Below, piece after piece: positions 20,147 to 30,838 of a stretch of 64,000 bases of DNA (position 1 is the stretch's first letter; every line of letters starts with the position of its first letter). Below the pieces are notes generated by a model. That model saw only the letters and a program-made list of their open reading frames with translations, searched no databases and had not been told where the DNA came from. The position numbers and the translations under genes are program-made. Source of the DNA: Tetraselmis striata (Eukaryota > Chlorophyta > Chlorodendrophyceae > Chlorodendrales > Chlorodendraceae); contig VCJN01001247.1 of NCBI GenBank assembly GCA_006384855.1, positions 1 to 64,000 on the forward strand, written 5' to 3'.

Positions 20147-21230
20147 TGCTCTTGATGCTTGCTGGGCACTATCTCAATCATCACAGGATGCCAGCCAGGC
20201 CTGAAGCAGCTCACCTCCCCTACTGGCAAGATACACCAGCTCCGCATGCCTCGCCTAGGCGGTCTTGTGGTGAGGGCATGCGTCTCAATCACAGGGACAG
20301 CCATGCTCTGCTGCCTGCTGAAGCGCCGCCAGATGTCCTTCAGCATGTGCTGCTGCGCAGGTCCCGCTCCCAGGGGCAACCGTGCTCCGCTGCCCACTGC
20401 GGCACCGTCAGACGCCCTCCCGCCGCAGCCGCCATGCAGGTGCTGTGGCCCCAGCAAGGGCAGCCATGCTCCCTTGCTCACCAGGGCACCTCCATATGAC
20501 CTGCGGCGGCCGCCCAAGTACATGTCATACCATCCCAATGGCAGCCGTGCGCCCGCGGCCACCGCAGCACGTCAAGATGCCCACCCTGGGCTGTGCAAGA
20601 GCAAGTTCCGGCATCCCAGGGGAAGCTATGCTGTCTCGCCCACTGCAGCACCTTTAGGTATGCTCGTCTGGCTGCCATGGCACAGGTGCTCTCACCCCAG
20701 GGGCATCCCTGCGCCCTTGCCAGCTGCAGTCTCGCCAAGTGACCTTCCTTGGCTGTGCGGGTGCATGTTTCTCCATCCAATGGGCTGCCGGGCTCGTTCG
20801 CCAGTTGTTCCTGCTCAAGCTGGCACTCCTCAGCTGGCAGGTGACCCCCTTCGACCGCCGCTATGCGGGTTTCGTCCTCATTCTGGGGGGCGGCCATACT
20901 GTCTCGCCCACCGCAGCACTGCGCGGCGCCTTCCCCAGCCTGCCTGAGTGCACATGTCCTCATCCCAGGGACGGCCGTGCCCGTGCGCCCACTGCAGGAC
21001 CTCCAGGTGTCCCATCTGGGCTGCCATTGCACATGTGTTTCCATCCCATATTGACAAGTGCCTTCCCCAGGCTGCCCACATGCACGTGGCTTCATCCCAT
21101 GGGCAGTTGTGCTGCCTCGTCCTCTGAAGCACCTCCAAATGTCCATCCTGGGCTGCCAGGCCACATGTCTCCTCGTCCCAGGGGAAGCCTAGCCTAGGGG
21201 CAGCCCTGCTCCCTGGCCCACTGCAGAACC
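20147..21230 (-). pseudogene. Decayed ankyrin-like repeat gene, unit 1
   Basis: On the minus strand, phrases of the neighbouring gene's repeat (GHLEVLQWA, RAQGCPW, ETC...AA, GHLDVLRW) occur every 27 codons but switch frame several times between about 20480 and 21230. Examples are HLARLQLARAQGCPW near 20700 and EVLQRTRQHNCPWDEATC near 21100. The part below about 20480 keeps the spacing in other frames. This is a broken relative of the gene at 21644-23230, lying just downstream of it in the same orientation. Confidence 0.7.
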
Positions 21231-21643
21231 GGTGTGTGGTTTCGTACCCGTCGTAGCTCCGTATCTTCGGATACGCTCATGATGCGATTGCAGAGCTCTA
21301 TCCGCCCAGACTGTTCCGCATGAGACGTTCATGCTGGGGTACCAGCACTATGGGGTGCTGCTAAAGCAGTACGGACCAGCAGGGGTTCACTAGCGTAGTT
21401 AATATCGGCGCAGGCGTAATTATTCACACCTATCAATGCGTTACATGCTATTCACACATTTCTATTCCACCAGCCGCACAGCAAGCAGTAAGTGTGCTAT
21501 TTTGGCAGGCTGTGGTATCTGTGATGCTCCCTGCTGCTGGCGCCGCCACCTCGATACGCGTATGCTGCGGCGCGCACGGCGACCAGCGGTGTTGTTCATT
21601 TCTTCAATAGTTGTGTCTACAGAGTTCCCACTACTGCGCCGTG

Positions 21644-23230
21644 CTACACACCACAGAGAGCGGCGGGCCTCGCGCTGGATGTGGGTGCACGGCGCTCTAT
21701 CCACTCCAACACTGCGCGATGCCCCTTCATGCTGGCGCGGTTATAGCATGTCTCTGCATCCCAGGGGCAGCCGTGCGCCCTCGCCCACTGCAGCACATCC
21801 AAGTTCCCTCCCAGCGCAGCTGCTGCGCAGGTCTCAGCATCCCAGGGGCAGCCCTGCTCCCGCGCCCACTGCAGCAGGTCCAGGTGCCCTTCCAGCGCGG
21901 CTCCGGAGCATGTCTTTGGATCCCATGGGCAGCCCTGCTCCCTCACCCACTGGAGCACCGCCAGATGCCCGTTCTGAGCGGCTCGCCAGCACGTTGTCCA
22001 ATCCCAGGGGCAGCCCTGAGCCCGCGCCCACTGCAGCACCTCCAAGTTCCCTCCCAGCGCAGCTGCTGCGCAGGTCTTCTCATTCCAAGGGCAGCCGCGC
22101 TCTTGAGCCCATTGCAGCACCTCAAGCAAGCCCTTCTCAGCTGCCGCCGCGCAGATTTTTGCATTCCAGGGGCAGCCATGCTCCCTCGCCCACTGCAGCA
22201 CCGTCAGATTCCCGTTCTGAGCAGCACGCCAGCACGTCCTCCAACTCCAGCGGCAGCCCTGAGCCCTCGCCCACTGCAGCACCTCAAGGTGACCTTCAGA
22301 GGCTGCCCCCTCACAGGTCTCCTCATTCCAAGGGCACCCGTGATCCCGGGCCCACTGAAGCACCTCAAGGAAACCATTCTCGGCTGCCCCTGCGCAGATT
22401 TTTGCATTCCAGGGGCAGCCCTGCTCCCTCGCCCACTGAAGCACTGCCAGATGCCCGTTTCGGGCGGCTCGCCAGCACGTATTCCAATCCCAGGGGCAGC
22501 CATGCTCCCGCGCCCACTGGAGCAATCCCAACTGCCCTCCGTTCGCAGCAGCAGCGCAGGTCCACTCGCTCCAGTTGCACCCCTGCTCTCTAGCCCACTG
22601 CAGCACCTCCAGTTGCCCGGCGTTGGCTGCCAACTGACACGTGCTCTCATCCCAGGGGCAACCCTGCTCTCTTGCCCACTGCAGCAAGTGCAGGTGCCCT
22701 CCCTCAGCCGCTGCAGCGCAGGTATCTTCACTCCAGCCGCAGCCCTGCGCCCTCGCCCACTGCAGCACCTCCAGGTGCCCCGCCTTGGCTGCCCACTCGC
22801 ACGTTCGGACCGGCAGTGCCCAGCGCCGGCGCCGCACACCCCACAGGAGCACGCCGAGCCTGCCGCCCTCGATCGCCGCCTCCAGCACGCGCTCGTCGTC
22901 AACCATCCCGCATCCCTGCTCGTCCGCCCAGCTAAGCAGCTTCACCCTCGCTGCGAGCACTGTAGGATCCAGCCGCCGCGCGAACTGAGCTGTCGCACCC
23001 GCGCGGTCAACACCGTCGCGAGCCGCACGGCACACGCCTCGGAGCAGGCCGCGCCAGCTGCCGCCCTCGGCGCCACCCAGCTGCTCCGCCACCACCTCCC
23101 ACTCGTCCGCTGATAGGTCGGGCCAAGATCCGCCCGCCGCCTCTAGCGCGCTCGACTCCCCCTTCTGCAGCGCACGAGTCAGGAAAAGCGGCGGCAGATT
23201 CGGCGAGCGGTGAGACTCTGCGTCAGCCAT
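21644..23230 (-). CDS. F-box-like / ankyrin-like repeat protein, copy 1
   Basis: Single-exon frame of 528 aa from ATG 23230 (MADAESHRSPN); the frame is open further upstream, but this is the most natural start. The N-terminal 130 residues hold a WPDLSADEWEVVAEQL...LLRGVCRAARDGVD stretch that resembles an F-box. From about residue 150 to the end there are about 14 units of 27 residues with consensus xxxTCxxAAxxGHLEVLQWAR / xxGCPW. The units form a higher-order triplet: a TCWRAAxNG unit, a NAKIC unit and a NEETC unit, seen at least twice in order, which points to growth by duplication of three units. Such repeats mediate protein binding. An F-box plus ankyrin layout would suit a ubiquitin-ligase substrate adaptor (inference). 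Copy 2 differs by one residue that I can see (NEKTC here, NEETC there). Confidence 0.85.
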   Translation of the reverse strand: MADAESHRSPNLPPLFLTRALQKGESSALEAAGGSWPDLSADEWEVVAEQLGGAEGGSWRGLLRGVCRAARDGVDRAGATAQFARRLDPTVLAARVKLLSWADEQGCGMVDDERVLEAAIEGGRLGVLLWGVRRRRWALPVRTCEWAAKAGHLEVLQWARAQGCGWSEDTCAAAAEGGHLHLLQWAREQGCPWDESTCQLAANAGQLEVLQWAREQGCNWSEWTCAAAANGGQLGLLQWAREHGCPWDWNTCWRAARNGHLAVLQWAREQGCPWNAKICAGAAENGFLEVLQWARDHGCPWNEETCEGAASEGHLEVLQWARAQGCRWSWRTCWRAAQNGNLTVLQWAREHGCPWNAKICAAAAEKGLLEVLQWAQERGCPWNEKTCAAAALGGNLEVLQWARAQGCPWDWTTCWRAAQNGHLAVLQWVREQGCPWDPKTCSGAALEGHLDLLQWAREQGCPWDAETCAAAALGGNLDVLQWARAHGCPWDAETCYNRASMKGHRAVLEWIERRAPTSSARPAALCGV

Positions 23231-23512
23231 CGGAAGTCGCGGTGGTAAGAATGTGCAGTGCGCCGGCCGGCCAGGCACCGGGACGAGGCTGCAGATACTG
23301 TCCTCTGTTGCTGATCCGGGGCGGGCCTGGATCACCAAGGTTCCTGGCCCTTAGCGGCGGCGGTTGCTTGCCGCGAGTTGCCGCTAGTAGTGGGCGGGCG
23401 GGAGGGGGGCGAGAGAGATGGATCGTTGTTGCTTGCCGCGTGTTGCCGCCTGCCGTATCGTCCAGCGCGCGGTTAGTGGCGGGACACAGCAGCGGCAGGC
23501 AAAAACAGCTCC

Positions 23513-23572
23513 CCGGTAAGGAGCTTTTTTTTTTCCCCGCCCCCGGGACAGGACTGGCACCGGTAAGGAGCT
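23513..23572 (-). mobile_element. Mini-retroposon locus 3 with 13-bp target-site duplication
   Basis: The insert 23526-23559 (34 nt) is flanked by perfect 13-bp copies of ccggtaaggagct (23513-23525 and 23560-23572). Same body as at 3776, with a T run of nine on the plus strand. Confidence 0.8.
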
Positions 23573-23704
23573 ACTGTAGTAACCACAGCCGTCGCGTAGA
23601 TAGTAACCACAGTCGTCGCATACTGATCTTTTTGGTTACAGTCTGTTGGACTCAGGGTACCCCGGTACCCTGAATCTGCATTGTCTCTGTGAAATCCGCA
23701 TTTT

Positions 23705-23754
23705 CCAGTGAAGTGTTTTTTATTCGCCCCCGGGACAGGACTGGCACCAGTGAA
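23705..23754 (-). mobile_element. Mini-retroposon locus 4 with 8-bp target-site duplication
   Basis: The insert 23713-23746 (34 nt) is flanked by ccagtgaa (23705-23712 and 23747-23754). On the minus strand the body ends GGGGGCGAATAAAAAACAC. It lies only 140 bp from locus 3 but has different flanks, so it is an independent insertion. Confidence 0.75.
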
Positions 23755-23762
23755 ACCCTTGC

Positions 23763-24122
23763 AGCGTCTCTACGACGGCCGTTTGGGCAGCAATCCAGTT
23801 TACAGAAAGCCCTGGGTAGGCGACGCTCCGTCATAGTCATCAAGCAAATTGCCGAAGCATTTCGCAAGACTAATTAAGAGCCAGTGACGGAATTTCCAAC
23901 ACTGTTGGATCACCGTCTAAAACACTGTCATCAAAATACCCGGCACTGACCACGAAAGGTCCGCCTTACCCGTTTGGGCGTCGGCCCATTCGAGTTATGC
24001 GAGTTGGGGCAAGCCCCAACCCGCGGAGCAAAGCATTTCGGGAGTGCGATACATGTGCAACAAAAAAGCAATGTGAGGGAGGGCCCGACGCCATAGCTGG
24101 AAAAAATCCCCATTCGCAGTAA
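23763..24122. repeat. Interspersed repeat, uninterrupted copy (unit 1)
   Basis: Matches the split repeat at 4646-5786 block by block: agcgtctctacgacggcc, gtaggcgacgctccg, caagcaaattgccgaagc, gtgacggaatttccaacact, cgtttgggcgtcggcccatt, cccgcggagcaaagca. It contains no recognisable coding sequence. Confidence 0.65.
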
Positions 24123-24501
24123 GTGCTAATCCAGGGCCCAGTGAAGTGCTAATGCCGTACATTTGCACAAGATGTATACGACACCCAGATGCTGCCAGAG
24201 TACGGCACTTAGACTTCTTTGCCACATTGCCTTCTTTGATGGAGCGTTGTCTACCCTAGTCGACACCTAGCCGTCTGGTATAAATTGTTAGCCTCGGCTC
24301 CTTTTAATTCAGTCGACTGCTCTTCCTAGAAATGTTCCGACTCACCCCTTCTCTCTCGTGACAGTCCCAAAAATGGTTTGTTCTTACTGATCGCATATTC
24401 TACCATGGTCTTGTCTTTGCCTTCATTGGCTTGGTCGCGACAGCGGCGCCAATCTGAGCCGCTGAAAACATGCCTCCCTACGCTCCGTGGTTGAGCAGGG
24501 G

Positions 24502-25585
24502 TGCTCTTGATGCTTGCTGGGCACTATCTCAATCATCACAGGATGCCAGCCAGGCCTGAAGCAGCTCACCTCCCCTACTGGCAAGATACACCAGCTCCGC
24601 ATGCCTCGCCTAGGCGGTCTTGTGGTGAGGGCATGCGTCTCAATCACAGGGACAGCCATGCTCTGCTGCCTGCTGAAGCGCCGCCAGATGTCCTTCAGCA
24701 TGTGCTGCTGCGCAGGTCCCGCTCCCAGGGGCAACCGTGCTCCGCTGCCCACTGCGGCACCGTCAGACGCCCTCCCGCCGCAGCCGCCATGCAGGTGCTG
24801 TGGCCCCAGCAAGGGCAGCCATGCTCCCTTGCTCACCAGGGCACCTCCATATGACCTGCGGCGGCCGCCCAAGTACATGTCATACCATCCCAATGGCAGC
24901 CGTGCGCCCGCGGCCACCGCAGCACGTCAAGATGCCCACCCTGGGCTGTGCAAGAGCAAGTTCCGGCATCCCAGGGGAAGCTATGCTGTCTCGCCCACTG
25001 CAGCACCTTTAGGTATGCTCGTCTGGCTGCCATGGCACAGGTGCTCTCACCCCAGGGGCATCCCTGCGCCCTTGCCAGCTGCAGTCTCGCCAAGTGACCT
25101 TCCTTGGCTGTGCGGGTGCATGTTTCTCCATCCAATGGGCTGCCGGGCTCGTTCGCCAGTTGTTCCTGCTCAAGCTGGCACTCCTCAGCTGGCAGGTGAC
25201 CCCCTTCGACCGCCGCTATGCGGGTTTCGTCCTCATTCTGGGGGGCGGCCATACTGTCTCGCCCACCGCAGCACTGCGCGGCGCCTTCCCCAGCCTGCCT
25301 GAGTGCACATGTCCTCATCCCAGGGACGGCCGTGCCCGTGCGCCCGCTGCAGGACCTCCAGGTGTCCCATCTGGGCTGCCATTGCACATGTGTTTCCATC
25401 CCATATTGACAAGTGCCTTCCCCAGGCTGCCCACATGCACGTGGCTTCATCCCATGGGCAGTTGTGCTGCCTCGTCCTCTGAAGCACCTCCAAATGTCCA
25501 TCCTGGGCTGCCAGGCCACATGTCTCCTCGTCCCAGGGGAAGCCTAGCCTAGGGGCAGCCCTGCTCCCTGGCCCACTGCAGAACC
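24502..25585 (-). pseudogene. Decayed ankyrin-like repeat gene, unit 2
   Basis: Copy of the pseudogene at 20147-21230 with the same frame changes, so the decay came before the duplication. Confidence 0.7.
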
Positions 25586-25998
25586 GGTGTGTGGTTTCGT
25601 ACCCGTCGTAGCTCCGTATCTTCGGATACGCTCATGATGCGATTGCAGAGCTCTATCCGCCCAGACTGTTCCGCATGAGACGTTCATGCTGGGGTACCAG
25701 CACTATGGGGTGCTGCTAAAGCAGTACGGACCAGCAGGGGTTCACTAGCGTAGTTAATATCGGCGCAGGCGTAATTATTCACACCTATCAATGCGTTACA
25801 TGCTATTCACACATTTCTATTCCACCAGCCGCACAGCAAGCAGTAAGTGTGCTATTTTGGCAGGCTGTGGTATCTGTGATGCTCCCTGCTGCTGGCGCCG
25901 CCACCTCGATACGCGTATGCTGCGGCGCGCACGGCGACCAGCGGTGTTGTTCATTTCTTCAATAGTTGTGTCTACAGAGTTCCCACTACTGCGCCGTG

Positions 25999-27585
25999 CT
26001 ACACGCCACAGAGAGCGGCGGGCCTCGCGCTGGATGTGGGTGCACGGCGCTCTATCCACTCCAACACTGCGCGATGCCCCTTCATGCTGGCGCGGTTATA
26101 GCATGTCTCCGCATCCCAGGGGCAGCCGTGCGCCCTCGCCCACTGCAGCACATCCAAGTTCCCTCCCAGCGCAGCTGCTGCGCAGGTCTCAGCATCCCAG
26201 GGGCAGCCCTGCTCCCGCGCCCACTGCAGCAGGTCCAGGTGCCCTTCCAGCGCGGCTCCGGAGCATGTCTTTGGATCCCATGGGCAGCCCTGCTCCCTCA
26301 CCCACTGGAGCACCGCCAGATGCCCGTTCTGAGCGGCCCGCCAGCACGTTGTCCAATCCCAGGGGCAGCCCTGAGCCCGCGCCCACTGCAGCACCTCCAA
26401 GTTCCCTCCCAGCGCAGCTGCTGCGCAGGTCTCCTCATTCCAAGGGCAGCCGCGCTCTTGAGCCCATTGCAGCACCTCAAGCAAGCCCTTCTCAGCTGCC
26501 GCCGCGCAGATTTTTGCATTCCAGGGGCAGCCATGCTCCCTCGCCCACTGCAGCACCGTCAGATTCCCGTTCTGAGCAGCACGCCAGCACGTCCTCCAAC
26601 TCCAGCGGCAGCCCTGAGCCCTCGCCCACTGCAGCACCTCAAGGTGACCTTCAGAGGCTGCCCCCTCACAGGTCTCCTCATTCCAAGGGCACCCGTGATC
26701 CCGGGCCCACTGAAGCACCTCAAGGAAACCATTCTCGGCTGCCCCTGCGCAGATTTTTGCATTCCAGGGGCAGCCCTGCTCCCTCGCCCACTGAAGCACT
26801 GCCAGATGCCCGTTTCGGGCGGCTCGCCAGCACGTATTCCAATCCCAGGGGCAGCCATGCTCCCGCGCCCACTGGAGCAATCCCAACTGCCCTCCGTTCG
26901 CAGCAGCAGCGCAGGTCCACTCGCTCCAGTTGCACCCCTGCTCTCTAGCCCACTGCAGCACCTCCAGTTGCCCGGCGTTGGCTGCCAACTGACACGTGCT
27001 CTCATCCCAGGGGCAACCCTGCTCTCTTGCCCACTGCAGCAAGTGCAGGTGCCCTCCCTCAGCCGCTGCAGCGCAGGTATCTTCACTCCAGCCGCAGCCC
27101 TGCGCCCTCGCCCACTGCAGCACCTCCAGGTGCCCCGCCTTGGCTGCCCACTCGCACGTTCGGACCGGCAGTGCCCAGCGCCGGCGCCGCACACCCCACA
27201 GGAGCACGCCGAGCCTGCCGCCCTCGATCGCCGCCTCCAGCACGCGCTCGTCGTCAACCATCCCGCATCCCTGCTCGTCCGCCCAGCTAAGCAGCTTCAC
27301 CCTCGCTGCGAGCACTGTAGGATCCAGCCGCCGCGCGAACTGAGCTGTCGCACCCGCGCGGTCAACACCGTCGCGAGCCGCACGGCACACGCCTCGGAGC
27401 AGGCCGCGCCAGCTGCCGCCCTCGGCGCCACCCAGCTGCTCCGCCACCACCTCCCACTCGTCCGCTGATAGGTCGGGCCAAGATCCGCCCGCCGCCTCTA
27501 GCGCGCTCGACTCCCCCTTCTGCAGCGCACGAGTCAGGAAAAGCGGCGGCAGATTCGGCGAGCGGTGAGACTCTGCGTCAGCCAT
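25999..27585 (-). CDS. F-box-like / ankyrin-like repeat protein, copy 2
   Basis: 528-aa frame from ATG 27585, nearly identical to the gene at 21644-23230, with the same F-box-like N-terminus and about 14 units of 27 residues. The one amino-acid difference I can see is in the tenth unit (Glu here, Lys in copy 1). Both copies stay open over about 1.6 kb, while the pseudogene beside each of them has drifted. That fits either selection on the intact copies or a duplication too recent for decay. Confidence 0.85.
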   Translation of the reverse strand: MADAESHRSPNLPPLFLTRALQKGESSALEAAGGSWPDLSADEWEVVAEQLGGAEGGSWRGLLRGVCRAARDGVDRAGATAQFARRLDPTVLAARVKLLSWADEQGCGMVDDERVLEAAIEGGRLGVLLWGVRRRRWALPVRTCEWAAKAGHLEVLQWARAQGCGWSEDTCAAAAEGGHLHLLQWAREQGCPWDESTCQLAANAGQLEVLQWAREQGCNWSEWTCAAAANGGQLGLLQWAREHGCPWDWNTCWRAARNGHLAVLQWAREQGCPWNAKICAGAAENGFLEVLQWARDHGCPWNEETCEGAASEGHLEVLQWARAQGCRWSWRTCWRAAQNGNLTVLQWAREHGCPWNAKICAAAAEKGLLEVLQWAQERGCPWNEETCAAAALGGNLEVLQWARAQGCPWDWTTCWRAAQNGHLAVLQWVREQGCPWDPKTCSGAALEGHLDLLQWAREQGCPWDAETCAAAALGGNLDVLQWARAHGCPWDAETCYNRASMKGHRAVLEWIERRAPTSSARPAALCGV

Positions 27586-27867
27586 CGGAAGTCGCGGTGG
27601 TAAGAATGTGCAGTGCGCCGGCCGGCCAGGCACCGGGACGAGGCTGCAGATACTGTCCTCTGTTGCTGATCCGGGGCGGGCCTGGATCACCAAGGTTCCT
27701 GGCCCTTAGCGGCGGCGGTTGCTTGCCGCGAGTTGCCGCTAGTAGTGGGCGGGCGGGAGGGGGGCGAGAGAGATGGATCGTTGTTGCTTGCCGCGTGTTG
27801 CCGCCTGCCGTATCGTCCAGCGCGCGGTTAGTGGCGGGACACAGCAGCGGCAGGCAAAAACAGCTCC

Positions 27868-27927
27868 CCGGTAAGGAGCTTTTTTTTTTCCCCGCCCCCG
27901 GGACAGGACTGGCACCGGTAAGGAGCT
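27868..27927 (-). mobile_element. Mini-retroposon, duplicated copy of locus 3
   Basis: Identical to 23513-23572, carried over by the segmental duplication: insert 27881-27914 and flanking ccggtaaggagct repeats. Confidence 0.75.
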
Positions 27928-28059
27928 ACTGTAGTAACCACAGCCGTCGCGTAGATAGTAACCACAGTCGTCGCATACTGATCTTTTTGGTTACAGTCTG
28001 TTGGACTCAGGGTACCCCGGTACCCTGAATCTGCATTGTCTCTGTGAAATCCGCATTTT

Positions 28060-28109
28060 CCAGTGAAGTGTTTTTTATTCGCCCCCGGGACAGGACTGGC
28101 ACCAGTGAA
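28060..28109 (-). mobile_element. Mini-retroposon, duplicated copy of locus 4
   Basis: Identical to 23705-23754, carried over by the segmental duplication: insert 28068-28101 with ccagtgaa on both sides. Confidence 0.7.
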
Positions 28110-28117
28110 ACCCTTGC

Positions 28118-28477
28118 AGCGTCTCTACGACGGCCGTTTGGGCAGCAATCCAGTTTACAGAAAGCCCTGGGTAGGCGACGCTCCGTCATAGTCATCAAGC
28201 AAATTGCCGAAGCATTTCGCAAGACTAATTAAGAGCCAGTGACGGAATTTCCAACACTGTTGGATCACCGTCTAAAACACTGTCATCAAAATACCCGGCA
28301 CTGACCACGAAAGGTCCGCCCTACCCGTTTGGGCGTCGGCCCATTCGAGTTATGCGAGTTGGGGCAAGCCCCAACCCGCGGAGCAAAGCATTTCGGGAGT
28401 GCGATACATGTGCAACAAAAAAGCAATGTGAGGGAGGGCCCGACGCCATAGCTGGAAAAAATCCCCATTCGCAGTAA
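28118..28477. repeat. Interspersed repeat, uninterrupted copy (unit 2)
   Basis: Second-unit copy of 23763-24122, with at most one or two base changes (for example ccctaccc in place of ccttaccc). Confidence 0.65.
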
Positions 28478-28725
28478 GTGCTAATCCAGGGCCCAGTGAA
28501 GTGCTAATGCCGTACATTTGCACAAGATGTATACGACACCCAGATGCTGCCAGAGTACGGCACTTAGACTTCTTTGCCACATTGCCTTCTTTGATGGAGC
28601 GTTGTCTACCCTAGTCGACACCTAGCCGTCTGGTATAAATTGTTAGCCTCGGCTCCTTTTAATTCAGTCGCCTGCTCTTCCTAGAAATGTTCCGACTCAC
28701 CCCTTCTCTCTCGTGACAGTCCCAA

Positions 28726-30543
28726 ACAGCCATCACCACGGCGACAGCGACTACCTTTCGTCCATCGCCCACGGCTCACAGAAGCCTGTTTGCCTTTCAA
28801 GCTTGCACCTTGCTTGCTGGCACTCGACGTGACTCGACGCATGCGTGCCGACTCTCGCCGACTCTTTCCCTAGTGACAGTGCCACTCAGCCATCACTTCG
28901 ACAATCTCCCTCCGACTCACGTCGCATCGTTCACAGTACGAACGGCGGGGTAAGGATTATCTCCGTAGCATCAGCGTATGGGCGATGTATGCCGATAAAA
29001 TAATATGGTACATATACATAGACCTGTCTGGTCGCCATGTAAGAAGGCGGCACGTCTATACGAGCACATACAGGTACCAGCTCGCATGCATGATTGCGTG
29101 AAAGGCTCATCGTCGCGCGTCGTCATGTAAATGAGGATTATAATATATAAATATATTTAGGCGGTACTCATAGTACCAGCAGCAGCGATATATTACTGCG
29201 CGCGGTATATAGAAGGATTAGTCATCGCCATATACCTTTCCACATAAGTACGGGATTTGCAATTTCGATCGACATGTCCATGCACAGCTACATTGAGGCC
29301 GTGCGCGGGTGCATGCAGGGCCGTACAGCTTCGGGGAAATGCCGCCTAGCTTCATACACCCGATACTGCCACTCGGGAGCCGCAGCTGCCGTCAACACTT
29401 TCATTCAGACAGAAGTCGAGCTTCTGACGTAAGCGCTTCAAAACCACAAATTGCGCCACCCGTGTGCATACACAGGCATGGGACACCACTGCCCCCGCTG
29501 CGTGCGTACTCATTCCATATATATCACCCTTGGCATGATTACTTTCCACCATGCGCGCAGGCATTGAAATTAGGTCATTCATGGTATGGACCAAGCCCTA
29601 CGTATCGATGCTGTTAGTTTCGAGGCAAAAGCATGGGCCAAATGCTGCTGCTGTGATCGTTGCACGCGCAGGCGGGAGAGGGTTCTCGCGGCCTCCTTGC
29701 CGTAGGGCAAAGCTTTTCAATAGTAGTGCATGGCCGCATGCCCATATCGCACCATTGTGAGCCTAGTGGCACGGCAATGGCATGCACCTTGATGCGTCGA
29801 TGCTGGTGGACATCATGTTGTGAAAGGTGGGGTCCGGCATGGCGGCCGTACGCATTGCTTAAAGGGGGGATGTGCGAAGTGTGAGTGGTCCGAGCACGAG
29901 TACACGCAACATACTGTCGCGCCACCGTTAACCAGATTTCATATCGACATGGCGCAAAGTTCCACGCCGATGTGGTGACCACACGCTGCTACAGACGTCA
30001 GACTTCGACCTATTATTCCTAAAAGACTCGCAGAGTGCCTAACCGACTCGGACAGCCGCGCATCAATGGTGCCTGTATGCACAGTATTAATCAACACACA
30101 AATGTGAAGTATGGAGTCTGGACGGCCGCCATGAAATGCCTTTTAAAAACGTGCAGCAGCACGATGTGCTGGACACAGGTCAAAGCTGCTGCCAATAACG
30201 CGGCTGCACAATGTGCAATGAAACATGCTTGGCATTCACTGATCATAGTTAGTTTACATTAATGGCAGGCAATTGTCCAAGCGTACACTTATGTTCAGCG
30301 CCCAACTGATAGCCAACTCTTTTCAGCGCGTATTCAAAGCCCTCCGCTGTAGCAATATCCTCCACCTGGGCGGCAATAATTCAAAACAGTGTTTGCTATG
30401 GGAGAGAGGTACATGCCGCAGCTGCATGCAGCGAGATGTCCCAAGGATGGCGGCTGGATGCCGCAGGTGGCCCTGGATGCTGAAGCATGATCCTGCAGCT
30501 TGGCCACCTCGTGAAAATTGGATGCGGGGGTCGCTCCCACGCC
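28726..30543. other. Intergenic, no recognisable gene
   Basis: Lower GC than its surroundings. Short frames at 29309-29617 and 29614-29982 overlap on opposite strands and have no domain. I see no RNA gene. Confidence 0.4.
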
Positions 30544-30802
30544 TTAGTGGGGCAGACCGGCTTGTGATGGCGATGCAGTAATGACCATGTTGAGCGGCTT
30601 GGAGCCTGCGCGCCTGGTCTTGTTTAAGGATCCCACCACCTTCTCTAGGAGGACCTGGGCGGAATCGCTGATCGAATTCCCTGCAGACATATCGATAAGA
30701 ACATCACGGTCAATACATACCACACAAACCTTAAGCGACCACCCATGGCACTCCGTGTGTTGTTCTTAGCAGAGCGTGTGGTGTGAGGATTAGCAAGGCG
30801 GA

Positions 30803-30838
<36 letters not shown>

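Larger units (their letters stand above)
20016..24370. repeat. Tandem segmental duplication, unit 1 (4,355 bp)
   Basis: The whole unit recurs directly next to it at 24371-28725 with a constant offset of 4,355 bp. Only scattered single-base differences are seen (for example 20027, 21648, 23965), no gap, and by eye well under 1 percent divergence. Both junctions carry tcgtgacagtcccaa. Contents in order: decayed ankyrin-like pseudogene, intact ankyrin-like gene, two mini-retroposons and one interspersed repeat. Confidence 0.95.
24371..28725. repeat. Tandem segmental duplication, unit 2 (4,355 bp)
   Basis: Direct copy of 20016-24370. The junction between units reads acagtcccaa|aaatggtttg, and the right end acagtcccaa at 28716-28725 leads into unrelated sequence. 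The duplication is so similar that it must be recent or kept alike by conversion; a misassembly must also be considered. Confidence 0.95.

Noticed and set aside
21611-23113. Long plus-strand open frame (500 aa) and a 385-aa frame at 21436-22593, repeated in unit 2
   Set aside because: They are antisense to the ankyrin-like gene. Its 81-bp periodicity keeps the opposite strand open, and the peptides are low-complexity Pro/Ser/Arg/Ala repeats.
21644-23230. Giant-virus insertion, because GCPWD-type ankyrin units also occur in large DNA viruses
   Set aside because: No capsid, polymerase or other viral gene is present nearby. Such units are also common in protist and algal host genes.
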